This document shows, one piece after another, positions 38,301 to 47,373 of a stretch of DNA of 64,000 nt (within the stretch, counting starts at the first letter, position 1; each line of letters starts with the position of its first letter). Source of the DNA: Xenopus tropicalis (lineage: Eukaryota > Chordata > Amphibia > Anura > Pipidae). Under the pieces are notes generated by a model. It was not told where the DNA came from, did no database searches, and worked only from the letters and a program-made list of their open reading frames with translations. The position numbers and the translations under genes are program-made. The stretch spans positions 74,805,764 through 74,869,763 of the forward strand of contig NC_030683.2 in NCBI RefSeq assembly GCF_000004195.4, read 5' to 3'.

Positions 38301-41300
38301 AATTGTGACCAAATTTACCGTGCATATACTAAATTAACTATGCCCAGTGAATTGCTCTGTATTTAATGAATCAAAATGCATTAATTTCAATTGCTTAGCA
38401 GTCTTGCACTTACCTGTTTTCGGTTCTCCTCCTCATCAACACCTGGTCGAAGTACAAGTGCTGCACGATAATCTGTGCTAAACGCTGGGGAAGGACCAGT
38501 GGGGTAAGATTCCTTCATTAACCGACTGCATGGCTGAAAAACAGTAATGTTTATTCCAATGTTAAAGTTGCCCTAATTAGCTGATTTTCAATAAAAATTA
38601 ATTAAAGCTTTTTCAATGAGCCCTGTTTACTTGCATATTTGTGTTTATTTGCAGGTGGGAGCTTCTATACTATGCTGGAATAGTTGCTTAGCTCTGACAA
38701 GCAATATCTTCAGATAACAACAACCAAAACTTAATTTTGGTTCAAAACTGTAATACTGGGTACATTACATTCATAGTTCTATATAAAGGGCAATGTGAAT
38801 GGAGAATGTAAATCTCACTGTGCAGTTGCATGCTGTTAACACAGGCTGTTACCTTTCCTCATTGCTATTGAATAGTTCTAGCTGGGTTGACCACCACATT
38901 TCCTCCTCTTGGACAAACCTCCTTTCCCAGAGCATACTCATGGGCAGACAAGCCATGCTAAGATCTGTGCATGTCTGCATAGTCCTAAGATTTTTCAGAC
39001 AGATGACGCACTTATAAAAATACATTATGCGTGAAAACATTACAATAACATCTGGGGGGAGTGACACTGTCAGCCACAAAGTGCAAGGAAGTAGCAGAGA
39101 TTATCAGGTGGCAGTTAATGAAATAAATAATTTGGGGGAACAGGAGAGCAGCATTAGCACAATCTAGAAGAATATTTTATTTATTCCTTCCTTCTTCTTT
39201 AAGTTGATCTACCCCTTTTAGAACACAAAACAGCTATCCTGTATTAGATGATGTAATGAAGACACAGCCCTGCATGGTTGGTTAGCCATGTATTTGTACA
39301 GAGTCTGCCACACTAATTACAAACATTATTGTGCAACAGAAAGATTAAAATATTAATTGATTTGAAAAAAGAAATGTACAAATATCCACACATAATAAGC
39401 GTACACCCGGCCAGATAAAAAGCAATTCCTCCAGCCTCTGAAGCGCTTTAACTTGCTGAGACTGGATTGATATTGTGAAATCACTATCAAGGACTGACTT
39501 ATAAACATGTGTGCTAAACTGTACAAATGCAGTTGCCACAAGCAGCCAATTAGGTCTTTGTTTTCATCACAGCTTGCAGACGAATTGCTGGGTAACTTCA
39601 CAACGGCAGTTTATCACCTAGAATGTTAAACCTAATCCGCCAGTCTTTCCAAATTTTAAGAAAATGAACAGGTTTACTTTTCCTAACTTAAAGAAAAAAC
39701 CCTTTACCTCTTTTACAACCTCCTTGTGTACAGCAGGGGGTTGTAAATCATGCAGCTCATCAAACAGTTACTGGGTTTCGCCAAATCCACATATTAACAA
39801 CATGAACAAAAATCCAGCGGAGAGCCTTGTTTTAAAGCTAACTTCCTCAGCTGCAGTATAAGAACCAGTTAGGCTCGAAATATATTGCGCTTGCTATGCA
39901 CAAACAAACCAAGTTTGCTTCAACACAAGGCACACATTAGGGTACTAGGAAAATACCATATGTTAGGTCTTACAAGAAGAAGGGGCAGCTCAAAACACCA
40001 CTTTGTGTAATACTACTGTAATAATCTTTTTTTTTGATTTGTAAAGAAAACTCAGTGGCAAGTGAGAAGCATTAGAAGAATCAATTAAACTCACAGGCTT
40101 TAAAAGATGCTTAGAAGTCTCAGTAATGCCCATCTCTGACAAGGGGGCATTGGAGTTATGTGCTAGTAGTTCCACTGGGAGGTCATGATATCCAGTCAGG
40201 AACAACTCTTCAATATCTTCTTCAGTCTGATGCATGACAGTGGATTGTCGAGATACTGGATTCTAACAAAACAAAGTGTATTAGGTAAAAGCTAGACAGT
40301 AAAGCCCTCACACCTAAGCCTTAAGAAAATATCTTCAGATGTTATATATACTAAACCAAATACTTCTAATGTAATGACATCGCCTACATTAGTGGAAGTG
40401 TATATCTCATAGTTCATGAGTAAAAAATAATGAAAAAAAAATGGTGGGATTCTATGTTACAATTAATTGGCAAAGTAATTCCATACCCAGCTTAGACAAA
40501 AGACAGACAATACAGGTACAATCTTCTATTACTAGGTGGCAGGCATAAAGCTGGGCAAGTATTAAAAGATCTGCTCATTTGGCGAGGTTGCAAAACCAGT
40601 GGATCACCAATACGCCAATATTGGGTCACTACAGCAGGGATTCGGGTCGTCAGAGCGAGGTCTGCCTCGGCAAGCCTATAATATGATTGTTATTCCGAAG
40701 GAGTTTTTTTAAACCTGCGCAATGGATACCTGGCCGATTTTCAGCCAGCTATCGGGCATGTTAGCTGCTGAACTGGACTGAAGGGGCTGAATTGCAGCTA
40801 AAATCTGCCCATATATGGCCACCTAAAGTTTATTATGAAGTTAAGATAAGGTAAGATTTAATGGGGATGTTCACCCTCAGACTTAAAGGAGAAGGAAAGG
40901 CTACACAAGAGTTAATCTCAGGCTGGAGGCTTACCATCCGTAGTCTGAAAGGTGCCCTTAAGTCTCCCCATATCTTCATGGATTACAAGAAGAGAAGCCA
41001 AAACGGATATAAAAGCTAGGAGCTGTGTGCAGAAACTTCCCATGATCCCTCGCTGATTGCCAGACTTCAGGACTTGCAACCGAAGCGGCACATGCGCAGT
41101 TGTCTCTTCTGTGGGCGCGCACAAGCAGGCGCGCTCCCTGTCAATCAGATCTCCTGAGCCGGCCCCTAGAAGCGTGCACTAGCAAGCGTCTCGTTGCTAT
41201 GGCGACGCGCTGTAAGCAGAAGCCTCCGGCGGCGTTCATTCATTCAAGGAGCGATCGCACCTAGGCTGGGGGGGAGGGAGGAAGCTCGCGCATGCGCAGT

Positions 41301-44300
41301 AAATACGCCGAAGGAGAGGAAGTGGGCATACAAATTCAAAGATGGCCGCGCCAAACCTTAGATAACGCTGAAACTTTCGGGTAAGATTTTATAAGTTTCT
41401 CTTACTATAATTGAGCCCAAAGTGTAGCGTTTTTCTTTATCTATATTAGGACTATGCAATGGTACCATTTATAAAATTTGCCTTGCCATCTCCTTTAAGG
41501 GCTTTTCTTTTTCTTTGTTATGGTTTTCCTTTGTGCTTAATAAATTTAGATTTTTACTATGGGAGTGTGCGGATACTATTTTCATTTATATGTACACTTA
41601 TGGAGTAACTAAATGGGTTAACTCCTGTATTCCAGCACCTCTGTATATTTTGGTATTTGGGTGTGCACTCTGATATTTTGTGATACACCTTCAGACAACA
41701 GTCTGAATTTGAACAGCCCTAGTTACGGAAAAAAAACAAAAAACATTTTTGTAAATTCTCTATGTTCTGCTCTTTTTTGCAGGAGATTTCCCAGAGTTTG
41801 ACATGCAGTATGCCAAATAAGAAATTCACACTATACGGCCTTTATTTGCATCTTTGATACAATTGCTGTCAAAATTTAACCAATTGGGTCAATGAAATGC
41901 AAATAAAGCAGAAAAAGGAAGGCATGCACAGTACCAATTCAGTGTGAACTTCCTGTTTGGGCAGCCTGCAAGTTGGTGTCGGCGATCCCCTGCAAAGAGC
42001 AGAGTAGAGAGAATTTAGCAGTGCTGATCCACAGCTTATATGACTGTAGCTTAAAAGCTAAACATTTAAAATAATAAAGATGATTTACAAAAATGTTGTT
42101 TTTCCCTCACAGGGGATGTTCAAATTCTTACTGTTGTCTGACAGTGAACATCCCCTTTAATTCATTAATGAAATTACTCACATCTCTAGTGGGTGAGACC
42201 TTCCAGATCCCACCAGGAAGAGTTAACTCATCCCTCTCCACAGTCTTCAAGGCTGCTAGTCTGTGTCGTACATGCTTCATAGTCTTGTTTAACTATCAGA
42301 AAGTAAACAGTTGTTTTTCAGAACAATGCACCTCAAAAAATAAAACAAGTTATATTTAATAGCTATAGTACTTAAAGAATAAGATTATCTTTTTAATAAT
42401 ACCTAATGCATGGAATCTTAAAGTGACAGTATACACCCCCTTTTCAACGTTAGCTTAGTGAATAAGGCTTGTGCTGAACATATTTTTTAATTAAACCAAT
42501 AGGCAAAAAGTATCTATGGTAGCTGTTATTTCTGGCACTAAACAAGAACATTAAGCCAGTTTTACTTTAGCACCTCCAGCCACTCCCTGATCCTGCAGAG
42601 CAACGAAGGATCTGATTAAATAATTAAGTGGGAATATTTTTTCCCCTGCACACCCAGGCCTCTCTTCCTGTTTCTGCCAAGTGCTCAGTAATTGCAGGGT
42701 TTGGCAAACCCACCAACAGGTTAGCAATAAAGAAAAAAAACAGCACAAAGCTGCGTTTACAAGCAGGGCAAGCGCCTTTGCGAGTTTATTTGCAGACAGC
42801 AAATCCTGTCTGTCTGCAAATAAACACGCAAGGACAATTGCCCTGCTTGAAATCGGCATGTTGTGCAATTTGTTTTTTTCCTTGTTGCTAACCAATTAAT
42901 AGTCCACTGAGAACCCCCTGATAATCCACAGGCCGAGAATCCGCCACATCTGGCAGTTTATGGTACATATATAGCTCTGCTAGCGAAGAAACGGTTGTCA
43001 CCTTCTTTTTACTTAACTGAATGGCAACTAAAGTCGCTGGTGACAGGCAGTTCTAACCAACATCTACAACAGACAGTGTGAGTGCTGGCAGGCACAATTT
43101 TTACCAGTGCAGAGTAAATGTACATACTAAAACTTAAACCTTTGGTGTTACTGGTCTTTTAACACTCCCATTTGAAAGAAAATAGATTCCAAATTAAGAA
43201 TTTGGAGTGATGCATAAGGAATAATTTATCATTCTTCCTAGAAAATCCTATTGATTTGCATAGTCAACTTCCTTTAAGTCTAAGAAATGTGCAGGGAAAG
43301 GGCAAAAAAAAAAAAAGCCTTACAGAATTACAGAAAGGCCATCTCCCATAGTCTCAATTATAAGCAAATAATTATCTAATTTTTAAAAATGATTCCTTTT
43401 TCTCTGTAATAATAAAACAATACATTGTACTTGATCCTAACTAAGATATAATTAATCCTTAGTGGAGGGAAAACAAAAAAAAAGATGTTTAACAGTTAAC
43501 AGACACTTCAGATGAACCTTGCCATGAATAAACTGTTTATGGCTTATAATTATATCTTGCAGAAATGGGGACATAGGGTATTCTATCGCATCATAAACAT
43601 GCTGATAGAGATCACAGGCCCATAATGTTTTTAGCTTTGAAAAATTAGCTCTTAAGTATTTGTTCAAAATTCTAATAAAGCTTTAGATGATGGTTCAACG
43701 TTTTATTTTAAAGGAGAAGGTCATATTGGCATTTTACTGCCAACAGATTTGCCACATCGTGCCACCTAGAACAATATATTTATTCTGCAGAAACCATTAC
43801 TATACCTGAGTAAACAGCTTTAGAATCTTTCTCCGTTTGCTTAAGATAGCAGCTGCCATTTTAAGTAGCTTCCTGCTTGCAGTCTAGCCATTATAGCTCA
43901 GATCACACATTCCTAAGGAAGGGGGGAGGGAGTTCTTAGCATTCTCTGGGAGGGGAAACAGGAGAGGGGAGAGAACTGTGCAGACTGGCCACAGGAATTA
44001 AGGATTTTTCCGAGAGAGAAATACAGACACTGGAACATCATGTTTATCAAAAGAAATGCAGGATTTCATGTCTCTTTTTGTAGAAGACTCAGTGCAGCAT
44101 TACTGTAAGTGCTTAAGGCTGTATTTACATAGACCTATCTGATAAAGCTTACTTAGTTTTTACCTTTCATTCATTGAATGACTTGTTTAGCCCGAGTGGC
44201 CAGCCTTACAATTTGTGACAAAAACAGCGGGGAGAAAACAATCATGATATAAGAAATGTTTCTCCCAGGGCACAGTCACTGTAATCCTAAAATAAATCTA

Positions 44301-46575
44301 TGAGCAATAACATATTAATAAGAAAATTACCTTATTTAGAAATTTTCTGAGAAGGGTTTAACTCATATATGTCAAACACAAGGCCCGGAGGCCAAATCCG
44401 GCCCACTTGGCTGTTTTATGTGGCCCTTGGTGAGTGTGTCTGACCATCCAGCCTGATCAATTTTTTATTTTCCTCACATAGTAACTAAGACTAAGGGGTA
44501 TATTTATCATGCTGTGTAAAAAGTGGAGTGAAGCATTACCAGTAATGTTGCCCAAGGCATTCAATCAGTAATCAGATTTCAACAGTAGCAAAGCATCTAT
44601 TGGCTGCTATGAGCTACATCACCGGTAATGTCTTACTCCACTTTTTACACATTGTGATAAATATACCCTTTAGTATCTTACTAAGTATATTAATAAAAAA
44701 TTTGGCCCATGACTTAGCCTGTGCTTTAGATTTCGGCCCCCTTATGTGTTATGAGTTTGACACCCCTGGTTTAACTAAACCAATAAACCATAAAGAATGT
44801 ACTGGGAGTACCACATAGTACTAATATCTGAGTCAAAGGTGACCCCAATAGTCGTATACAGGGCTACAGAGTTTCAAGTATGGTTCTGACAGTAAATACC
44901 AGCCTAAAGTAAAGTCCTGTCAATAGCAAAACACTTTTCTCACAGTGCTCCAAACTTATCAAAAATGAATATGACCAACAATAAAAAAGCACTAACCATG
45001 TGTGTATGTTTTTTAAGTAATTTATTTGTATTTTCATCGTCATCCTCCTCCTCTTCTTCTTCGTGTATTTTATGGGCTGAAACCCAATGGGAACGAGGAC
45101 TACAAATAGCAACCTTTGTATTTCGGTAAGTACAGGTATTCTTTTTTGGACTCAAGAGCACTGCAGCCTCACACGATTGTTTTAGAGCAAAACCTTCCCT
45201 CATTATCTATAAAAGTAACAGAAAATACAACAACAGTTATTTTTTGCCTTATATTACTTTACTATATTGAACTGTTTGCATTGGAAGAAATACAGCAGGA
45301 CAGAGTAAAAACAATTAGATATTTTTATATAATTAGATTATTAATAAGAATATTAATAATAAAAACATTATAAAAAGTATGATATCTTACTGCATCATAA
45401 GACTTTTGAAGTTGCTGTTTTTTCTTCAGCCTTGCGTGTTGATTGACCCTACGCTTTACTTCTCCTTGAAAATGCTTTAACCGTTCTTGTTTCTCTTTTT
45501 GGTGCAGTAAAAGTTGTTCCCCCAGTAGCTGAGCAGATACCTAAAGAAAATAAATTTTACCTCAAATAAGTAAAAGCCAGCTTGGCAACACTGTTACCAT
45601 GGCTACATTATTGTATTTACCCCTTTAAAAACACTTTTAAATTTAGTTTTGTAAGTTTTGTTGTATAACTGAACCCATATATTCCTGTTCAGGTTACTGG
45701 GACAAACTGCACAGTTTATGTGCACTAGTAATATATTAAAACTGCTACACCACCACCTGCTGGTCAGTTCTACTGATGGACCTGACAACTAGGACAACAT
45801 TTCAGAAGAGGAAACTGCTTAGAAAAGATAGGATAAACCTTAGAGGACTTTTCTTTTGTTTCAATATCCTTATGTTATTTCACTTTTTGTTCAGCAGCTC
45901 TTCAGTTGAGAGTTTAAGCAGCTATCTGGTTGCTAGGGTCCAAATTACCTTAGTAACAGGAGTGGTGTGAATGAGAGACTGGATATGAACAGGAGAGGAC
46001 CTGAATAGAAAATAAGTTATAAAAAGTAACAATAACAATAAAACTGAAGCCTTGAAGAGCAAACATTGTTGGGCTGCTGGGGTCAGTGACCCCAATTTGA
46101 AAGCAGCAAAGAGTTAGAAGATGAAGGCAAATAATTCAAAAACTTTAAAAATAAATATTTAAGGTCATTTGAAAAGTTGCTTAGAATTAGCCGTTCTATA
46201 ACATTCTAAAAGTTTATTTAAAGATGAACCCCTTCAATGTGAATTGATTCCACGCTACTCAAAAGCGCTTTAAAGTAGCACCATCTTGCCTTCCTTATCC
46301 TTTGTGAAAAATGATCCAAACAGGAACTTGCACCCTCTGCTGGACGCCTGAAGCGCCCTTTACACTACACCCAAACTCACCATAGCCCTGCCTTCGCATT
46401 CATAACGATCATTAGCAGCACATTCCACCCAGGCTCCCACTGGTGCAATTGCGCTTGGGTTCCTTTCGGCCAGTACTGCTTGGTTAACCACTAGGCGAGA
46501 AGGCTTCAATCTCACGGCTGCGGTAGGATTCGGCCTCTGCTTTCCTTCTGCCACAACTGAAACAGGCGGCGACAT
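29187..46575 (-). CDS. ccdc15: ccdc15, coiled-coil domain-containing protein 15 (complete, 10 coding exons)
   Basis: Coding exons in transcript order: 46575-46381, 45540-45391, 45206-44997, 42292-42182, 40262-40095, 38533-38414, 33325-33222, 31941-31765, 31255-31107, 29302-29187 (with stop). The total is 1500 nt, encoding 499 residues; all introns are GT-AG and phases agree. CCDC15 is a centriole-associated coiled-coil protein reported at the inner scaffold of centrioles and needed for normal cilia. Signatures are VLAERN and APVGAWVE (exon 1), the basic coiled coil ending [33 protein letters not shown], and a Cys-rich C-terminus [18 protein letters not shown]. Human CCDC15 is much longer (about 950 residues); the extra length is a repetitive middle part I do not see here. 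A missed in-frame exon in a long intron cannot be excluded. Downstream lies slc37a2 and upstream, divergent, hepacam, as in human. Confidence 0.94.
30151..30566. mobile_element. Near-perfect hairpin T2-like MITE in ccdc15 intron 9
   Basis: TTAA on both sides, ends TTAAAGGAAATGTAACACTA and, inverted, TTAAAGGAAAAGTAACACTA. The halves are inverted copies of roughly 170-190 bp with only a few mismatches; the right arm has an extra block of about 24 bp near its end. The loop is about 15-25 nt around GACTATACAGAAAGA. No coding capacity. Confidence 0.92.
31107..31255 (-). CDS. ccdc15: ccdc15 coding exon 9 (conserved C-terminal domain)
   Basis: Acceptor ttactttag, donor GTAAAG. It encodes [49 protein letters not shown]. 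The Cys-rich CCC...CANNC motif is the most recognisable part of CCDC15; its role is unknown to me. Confidence 0.96.
31765..31941 (-). CDS. ccdc15: ccdc15 coding exon 8 (residues 353-411 plus 2 nt)
   Basis: Acceptor ttccaacag, donor GTAATT (weak but GT). It encodes [20 protein letters not shown], then [18 protein letters not shown], ending NIEYV. A charged coiled coil; the closing CG joins G of exon 9 as Arg. Confidence 0.92.
32770..33012. mobile_element. Diverged CAGGTATGGGA-type MITE
   Basis: Contains CTGTTATCCGGAAAGCT, TGATCCCAACTGAGATATAA and TCCTGAGCATACTGTA, matching the copy at 6733. Ends degraded. Located in ccdc15 intron 7. Confidence 0.6.
33222..33325 (-). CDS. ccdc15: ccdc15 coding exon 7 (residues 319-352 plus 2 nt)
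   Basis: Flanked by atttttag and GTAAGG. It encodes [20 protein letters not shown] and then [12 protein letters not shown], a strongly conserved charged coiled coil. The final AA joins A of exon 8 as Lys. Confidence 0.94.
33790..34950 (-). pseudogene. L1/Tx1-clade LINE, 3' part of the reverse-transcriptase ORF, decayed
   Basis: Read leftwards, broken frames show the C-terminal part of an L1/Tx1-type polyprotein: [20 protein letters not shown] (34945-34640), [15 protein letters not shown] (34501-34250), [17 protein letters not shown] (34319-34095), then a frame with stops to about 33790. These match the usual L1 order GGLGxPN..., PYxxKWExDL, YKITxRWYYTPxRL. Catalytic motifs are missing, so this is a 3' fragment. 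It lies in ccdc15 intron 6 on the same strand as the gene. Confidence 0.75.
35870..37870 (+). pseudogene. CR1-clade LINE, 5'-truncated and interrupted
   Basis: Frames in order: [19 protein letters not shown] (about 35900-35970), [20 protein letters not shown] to [13 protein letters not shown] (36009-36230), [20 protein letters not shown] to FADDTKL (36251-36457), the thumb/C-terminal part from 36482, and after a MITE insertion [12 protein letters not shown] (37400-37660). The 3' tail (37660-37870) ends with the CR1-like TTTTTCAACCTAACTTACTA. Reverse-transcriptase motifs are visible but frameshifts and stops break the ORF. The endonuclease part is absent. Antisense within ccdc15 intron 6. Confidence 0.87.
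36968..37397. mobile_element. T2-like MITE nested in the CR1 LINE
   Basis: TTAA at 36968-36971 and 37394-37397; ends TTAAAGGACATGTCAA and, inverted, TTAAAGGACAAGGCAA. It separates LINE codons for EKRC from those for RGDMII, so the target site is known exactly. Relatives occur at 47374 and 63570. Confidence 0.9.
38000..38270. repeat. Interspersed repeat shared with 43900-44170
   Basis: GAGAGGAGAGAGCTGCGC, AAGGATTTTTCTGAGAGA and GCTGTATTTACATAGAC recur in the same order at 43900-44170, where they belong to a T2-like MITE. Confidence 0.6.
38414..38533 (-). CDS. ccdc15: ccdc15 coding exon 6 (residues 279-318)
   Basis: Flanked by gtttttcag and GTAAGT. It encodes [15 protein letters not shown] and then [32 protein letters not shown] is a conserved lead-in to the C-terminal coiled coil. 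Confidence 0.92.
40095..40262 (-). CDS. ccdc15: ccdc15 coding exon 5 (residues 223-278)
   Basis: Flanked by ttttgttag and GTGAGT. It encodes [38 protein letters not shown] and KHLLKP. Hydrophilic, 56 codons, phase 0 at both ends. Confidence 0.88.
40531..40829. mobile_element. Probable MITE in ccdc15 intron 4
   Basis: Contains GCCGATTTTCAGCCAGCTATCGGGC and ends ATATATGGCCACCT, related to the element at 22739-23081. Boundaries are approximate. Confidence 0.45.
40883..41498. mobile_element. GC-rich T2-like MITE with CpG-island-like interior
   Basis: TTAA at both ends; inverted termini TTAAAGGAGAAGGAAAGGC and TTAAAGGAGATGGCAAGGC. The interior from about 41080 to 41370 is dense in CpG and holds CGCGCATGCGCAGT (NRF1-like), CAAAGATGGCCGC (YY1-like) and a perfect X-box. 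Located in ccdc15 intron 4. Confidence 0.82.
41193..41206 (+). promoter_or_regulatory. Perfect RFX X-box motif inside the GC-rich MITE
   Basis: GTTGCTATGGCGAC fits RYYNYY-AT-RRNRAC at every position. The near-palindromic motif reads on both strands. Occupancy is unknown. Confidence 0.55.
42182..42292 (-). CDS. ccdc15: ccdc15 coding exon 4 (residues 186-222)
   Basis: Acceptor tctgatag, donor GTGAGT. It encodes [20 protein letters not shown] and [13 protein letters not shown], exactly 37 codons in phase with both neighbours. The VRxRLA and LPGGIW elements look like CCDC15 from memory. It sits alone between repeats, which makes the open, well-spliced frame more convincing. Confidence 0.85.
42418..43012. 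mobile_element. T2-like MITE, same family as 2250, with inner hairpin
   Basis: Starts TTAAAGTGACAGTATACACC. Its middle (about 42757-42852) is an inverted repeat with arms through CAAGCAGGGCAAG and TTGCCCTGCTTG and an apex around TTTGCAGACAG / CTGTCTGCAAA. The right end is tentative. Located in ccdc15 intron 3. Confidence 0.6.
43300..43478. mobile_element. CAGGTATGGGA-type MITE fragment
   Basis: Shares GGCCATCTCCCATAGTCTC and GATCCTAACTAAGATATAAT with the full copy at 6733; both ends missing. Confidence 0.65.
43708..44175. mobile_element. T2-like MITE (TTAAAGGAGAAGGTCATATT)
   Basis: TTAA start at 43708. The interior is shared with 38000-38270. The right end near TTTTTACCTTTC is tentative. 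Located in ccdc15 intron 3. Confidence 0.55.
44364..44768. mobile_element. hAT-type element with a nested MITE
   Basis: 8-bp target duplication GTTTAACT at 44356-44363 and 44769-44776. Right end GAGTTTGACACCCCTG; left end CATATATGTCAAACACAAGG is its diverged inverted partner. A second MITE is nested at about 44492-44672. Confidence 0.82.
44492..44672. mobile_element. MITE nested in the hAT element
   Basis: Ends AGGGGTATATTTATCATGCT and TGATAAATATACCCTTT, next to TA. Inverted inner sequences GTGTAAAAAGTGGAGT and ACTCCACTTTTTACAC. A single end of this family lies at about 23082-23121. Confidence 0.75.
44997..45206 (-). CDS. ccdc15: ccdc15 coding exon 3 (residues 116-185, acidic run)
   Basis: Acceptor ttttatag, donor GTTAGT (non-consensus but GT). 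It encodes [19 protein letters not shown], then a run of Glu and Asp ([12 protein letters not shown]) from a purine-rich tract, then KKHTHM. Low conservation is expected here. Phase 0 at both ends. Confidence 0.88.
45391..45540 (-). CDS. ccdc15: ccdc15 coding exon 2 (residues 66-115, coiled coil)
   Basis: Flanked by ttctttag and GTAAGA. It encodes [14 protein letters not shown] and then [19 protein letters not shown] and [12 protein letters not shown], a heptad-like basic helix very similar to the human LKHFQKQVKYRVNQ segment. Confidence 0.95.
45800..46220. mobile_element. T2-like MITE in ccdc15 intron 1, copy 2
   Basis: Opposite orientation to 12916-13394; shares CTGGGGTCAGTGACCCC, GGTTGCTAGGGTC and CAGCTATCTGG. 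Ends diffuse. Confidence 0.55.
46381..46575 (-). CDS. ccdc15: ccdc15 coding exon 1 (residues 1-65)
   Basis: Starts [12 protein letters not shown] at 46575 and holds [19 protein letters not shown], the N-terminal CCDC15 signature. The donor GTGAGT follows GRAM. This is the first ATG of the frame, in a CpG-rich promoter-proximal stretch. Confidence 0.93.
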
Positions 46576-46800
46576 TTTTCGTTTGCTCTGCTGAACTTTA
46601 AAACCGCCGCGTCCCTAGGGCTCACCATAGTAACAGAATCGATATTCTTCCTCTCTCGTTCGCTTCCTGAGGTTGGTCTTGGGCTAAGCAAATGATTGGA
46701 TAAGAGATACACCTGACAAATATTTCAACCAATCGATAGAGAAATAGACGTGGAGTCTGATTGGTTCAAATCAAGAAAACTATGACGTTGAGAAGAAGGA
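46576..46800 (-). promoter_or_regulatory. ccdc15: ccdc15 promoter region with CCAAT boxes
   Basis: CpG-containing sequence directly upstream of the ccdc15 ATG. It has three CCAAT pentamers: 46695-46699 (minus), 46729-46733 (plus) and 46760-46764 (minus), a layout typical of TATA-less NF-Y promoters. No TATA box is evident. The X-box-like motif at 46621-46634 lies inside it. Confidence 0.55.
46621..46634 (-). promoter_or_regulatory. X-box-like (RFX) motif in ccdc15 promoter
   Basis: GTTACTATGGTGAG on the minus strand, 46 nt upstream of the ATG. It fits the RFX X-box pattern (RYYNYY, 1-3 bases, RRNRAC) except for the last base. RFX factors control ciliary genes, which fits a centriolar protein. 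Confidence 0.45.
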
Positions 46801-47373
46801 TTGTTTTTACTTTTTGTAGTAGCCGGAACTTGCTGGGTTCGAGCTTGCGGCAAGACTCTGCTTAACATAATACTGTCGCTTAGAGCTGCTGAGATTGCCC
46901 GAAGCAAAAAAGATGTTTAGGGTTTTTTTTTTTTTAAAAAAAAAGCAGAAGGAAGAAACTGTGTGCATGCGCAGTGAGCCCCCCGTGACATCAGCAAGGT
47001 TTTTTAAACATGCAGTGACATTACTGGGTTCCTGCAATAAGCCACACCCAACTTCCTCTGGACACTGCAGGTTCAGCTCTGCTGATACCTACCTCCACCA
47101 CCTGCGCTAGCCAACTCTTCCAGTAAAAGGGGCTCCAAGGAGACTGAGCATATGGTGACCCTTTTTAGAGACTAGGGAAACCTGCCAACCCTGGGCAACA
47201 ATAGAACTACCAGGGAAACACTTTGTCCTGGAAATGGAAGATACACCTTTCCCTCACACTTGTGACACAGGCTGGTCACACTTGTGACCCTTGTTTGGCT
47301 TAACACTTAATGGGACTGTCTGAGGTACAGGTGAGCAGACTTGAGAAGACTTTGCCCTAATACAGCTGTATGC

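Noticed and set aside
41080..41370. CpG-island-like promoter of an independent gene
   Set aside because: The stretch lies between clear TTAA inverted MITE ends and inside a ccdc15 intron. No exon of another gene could be attached to it. Kept as a MITE with regulatory-like motifs.
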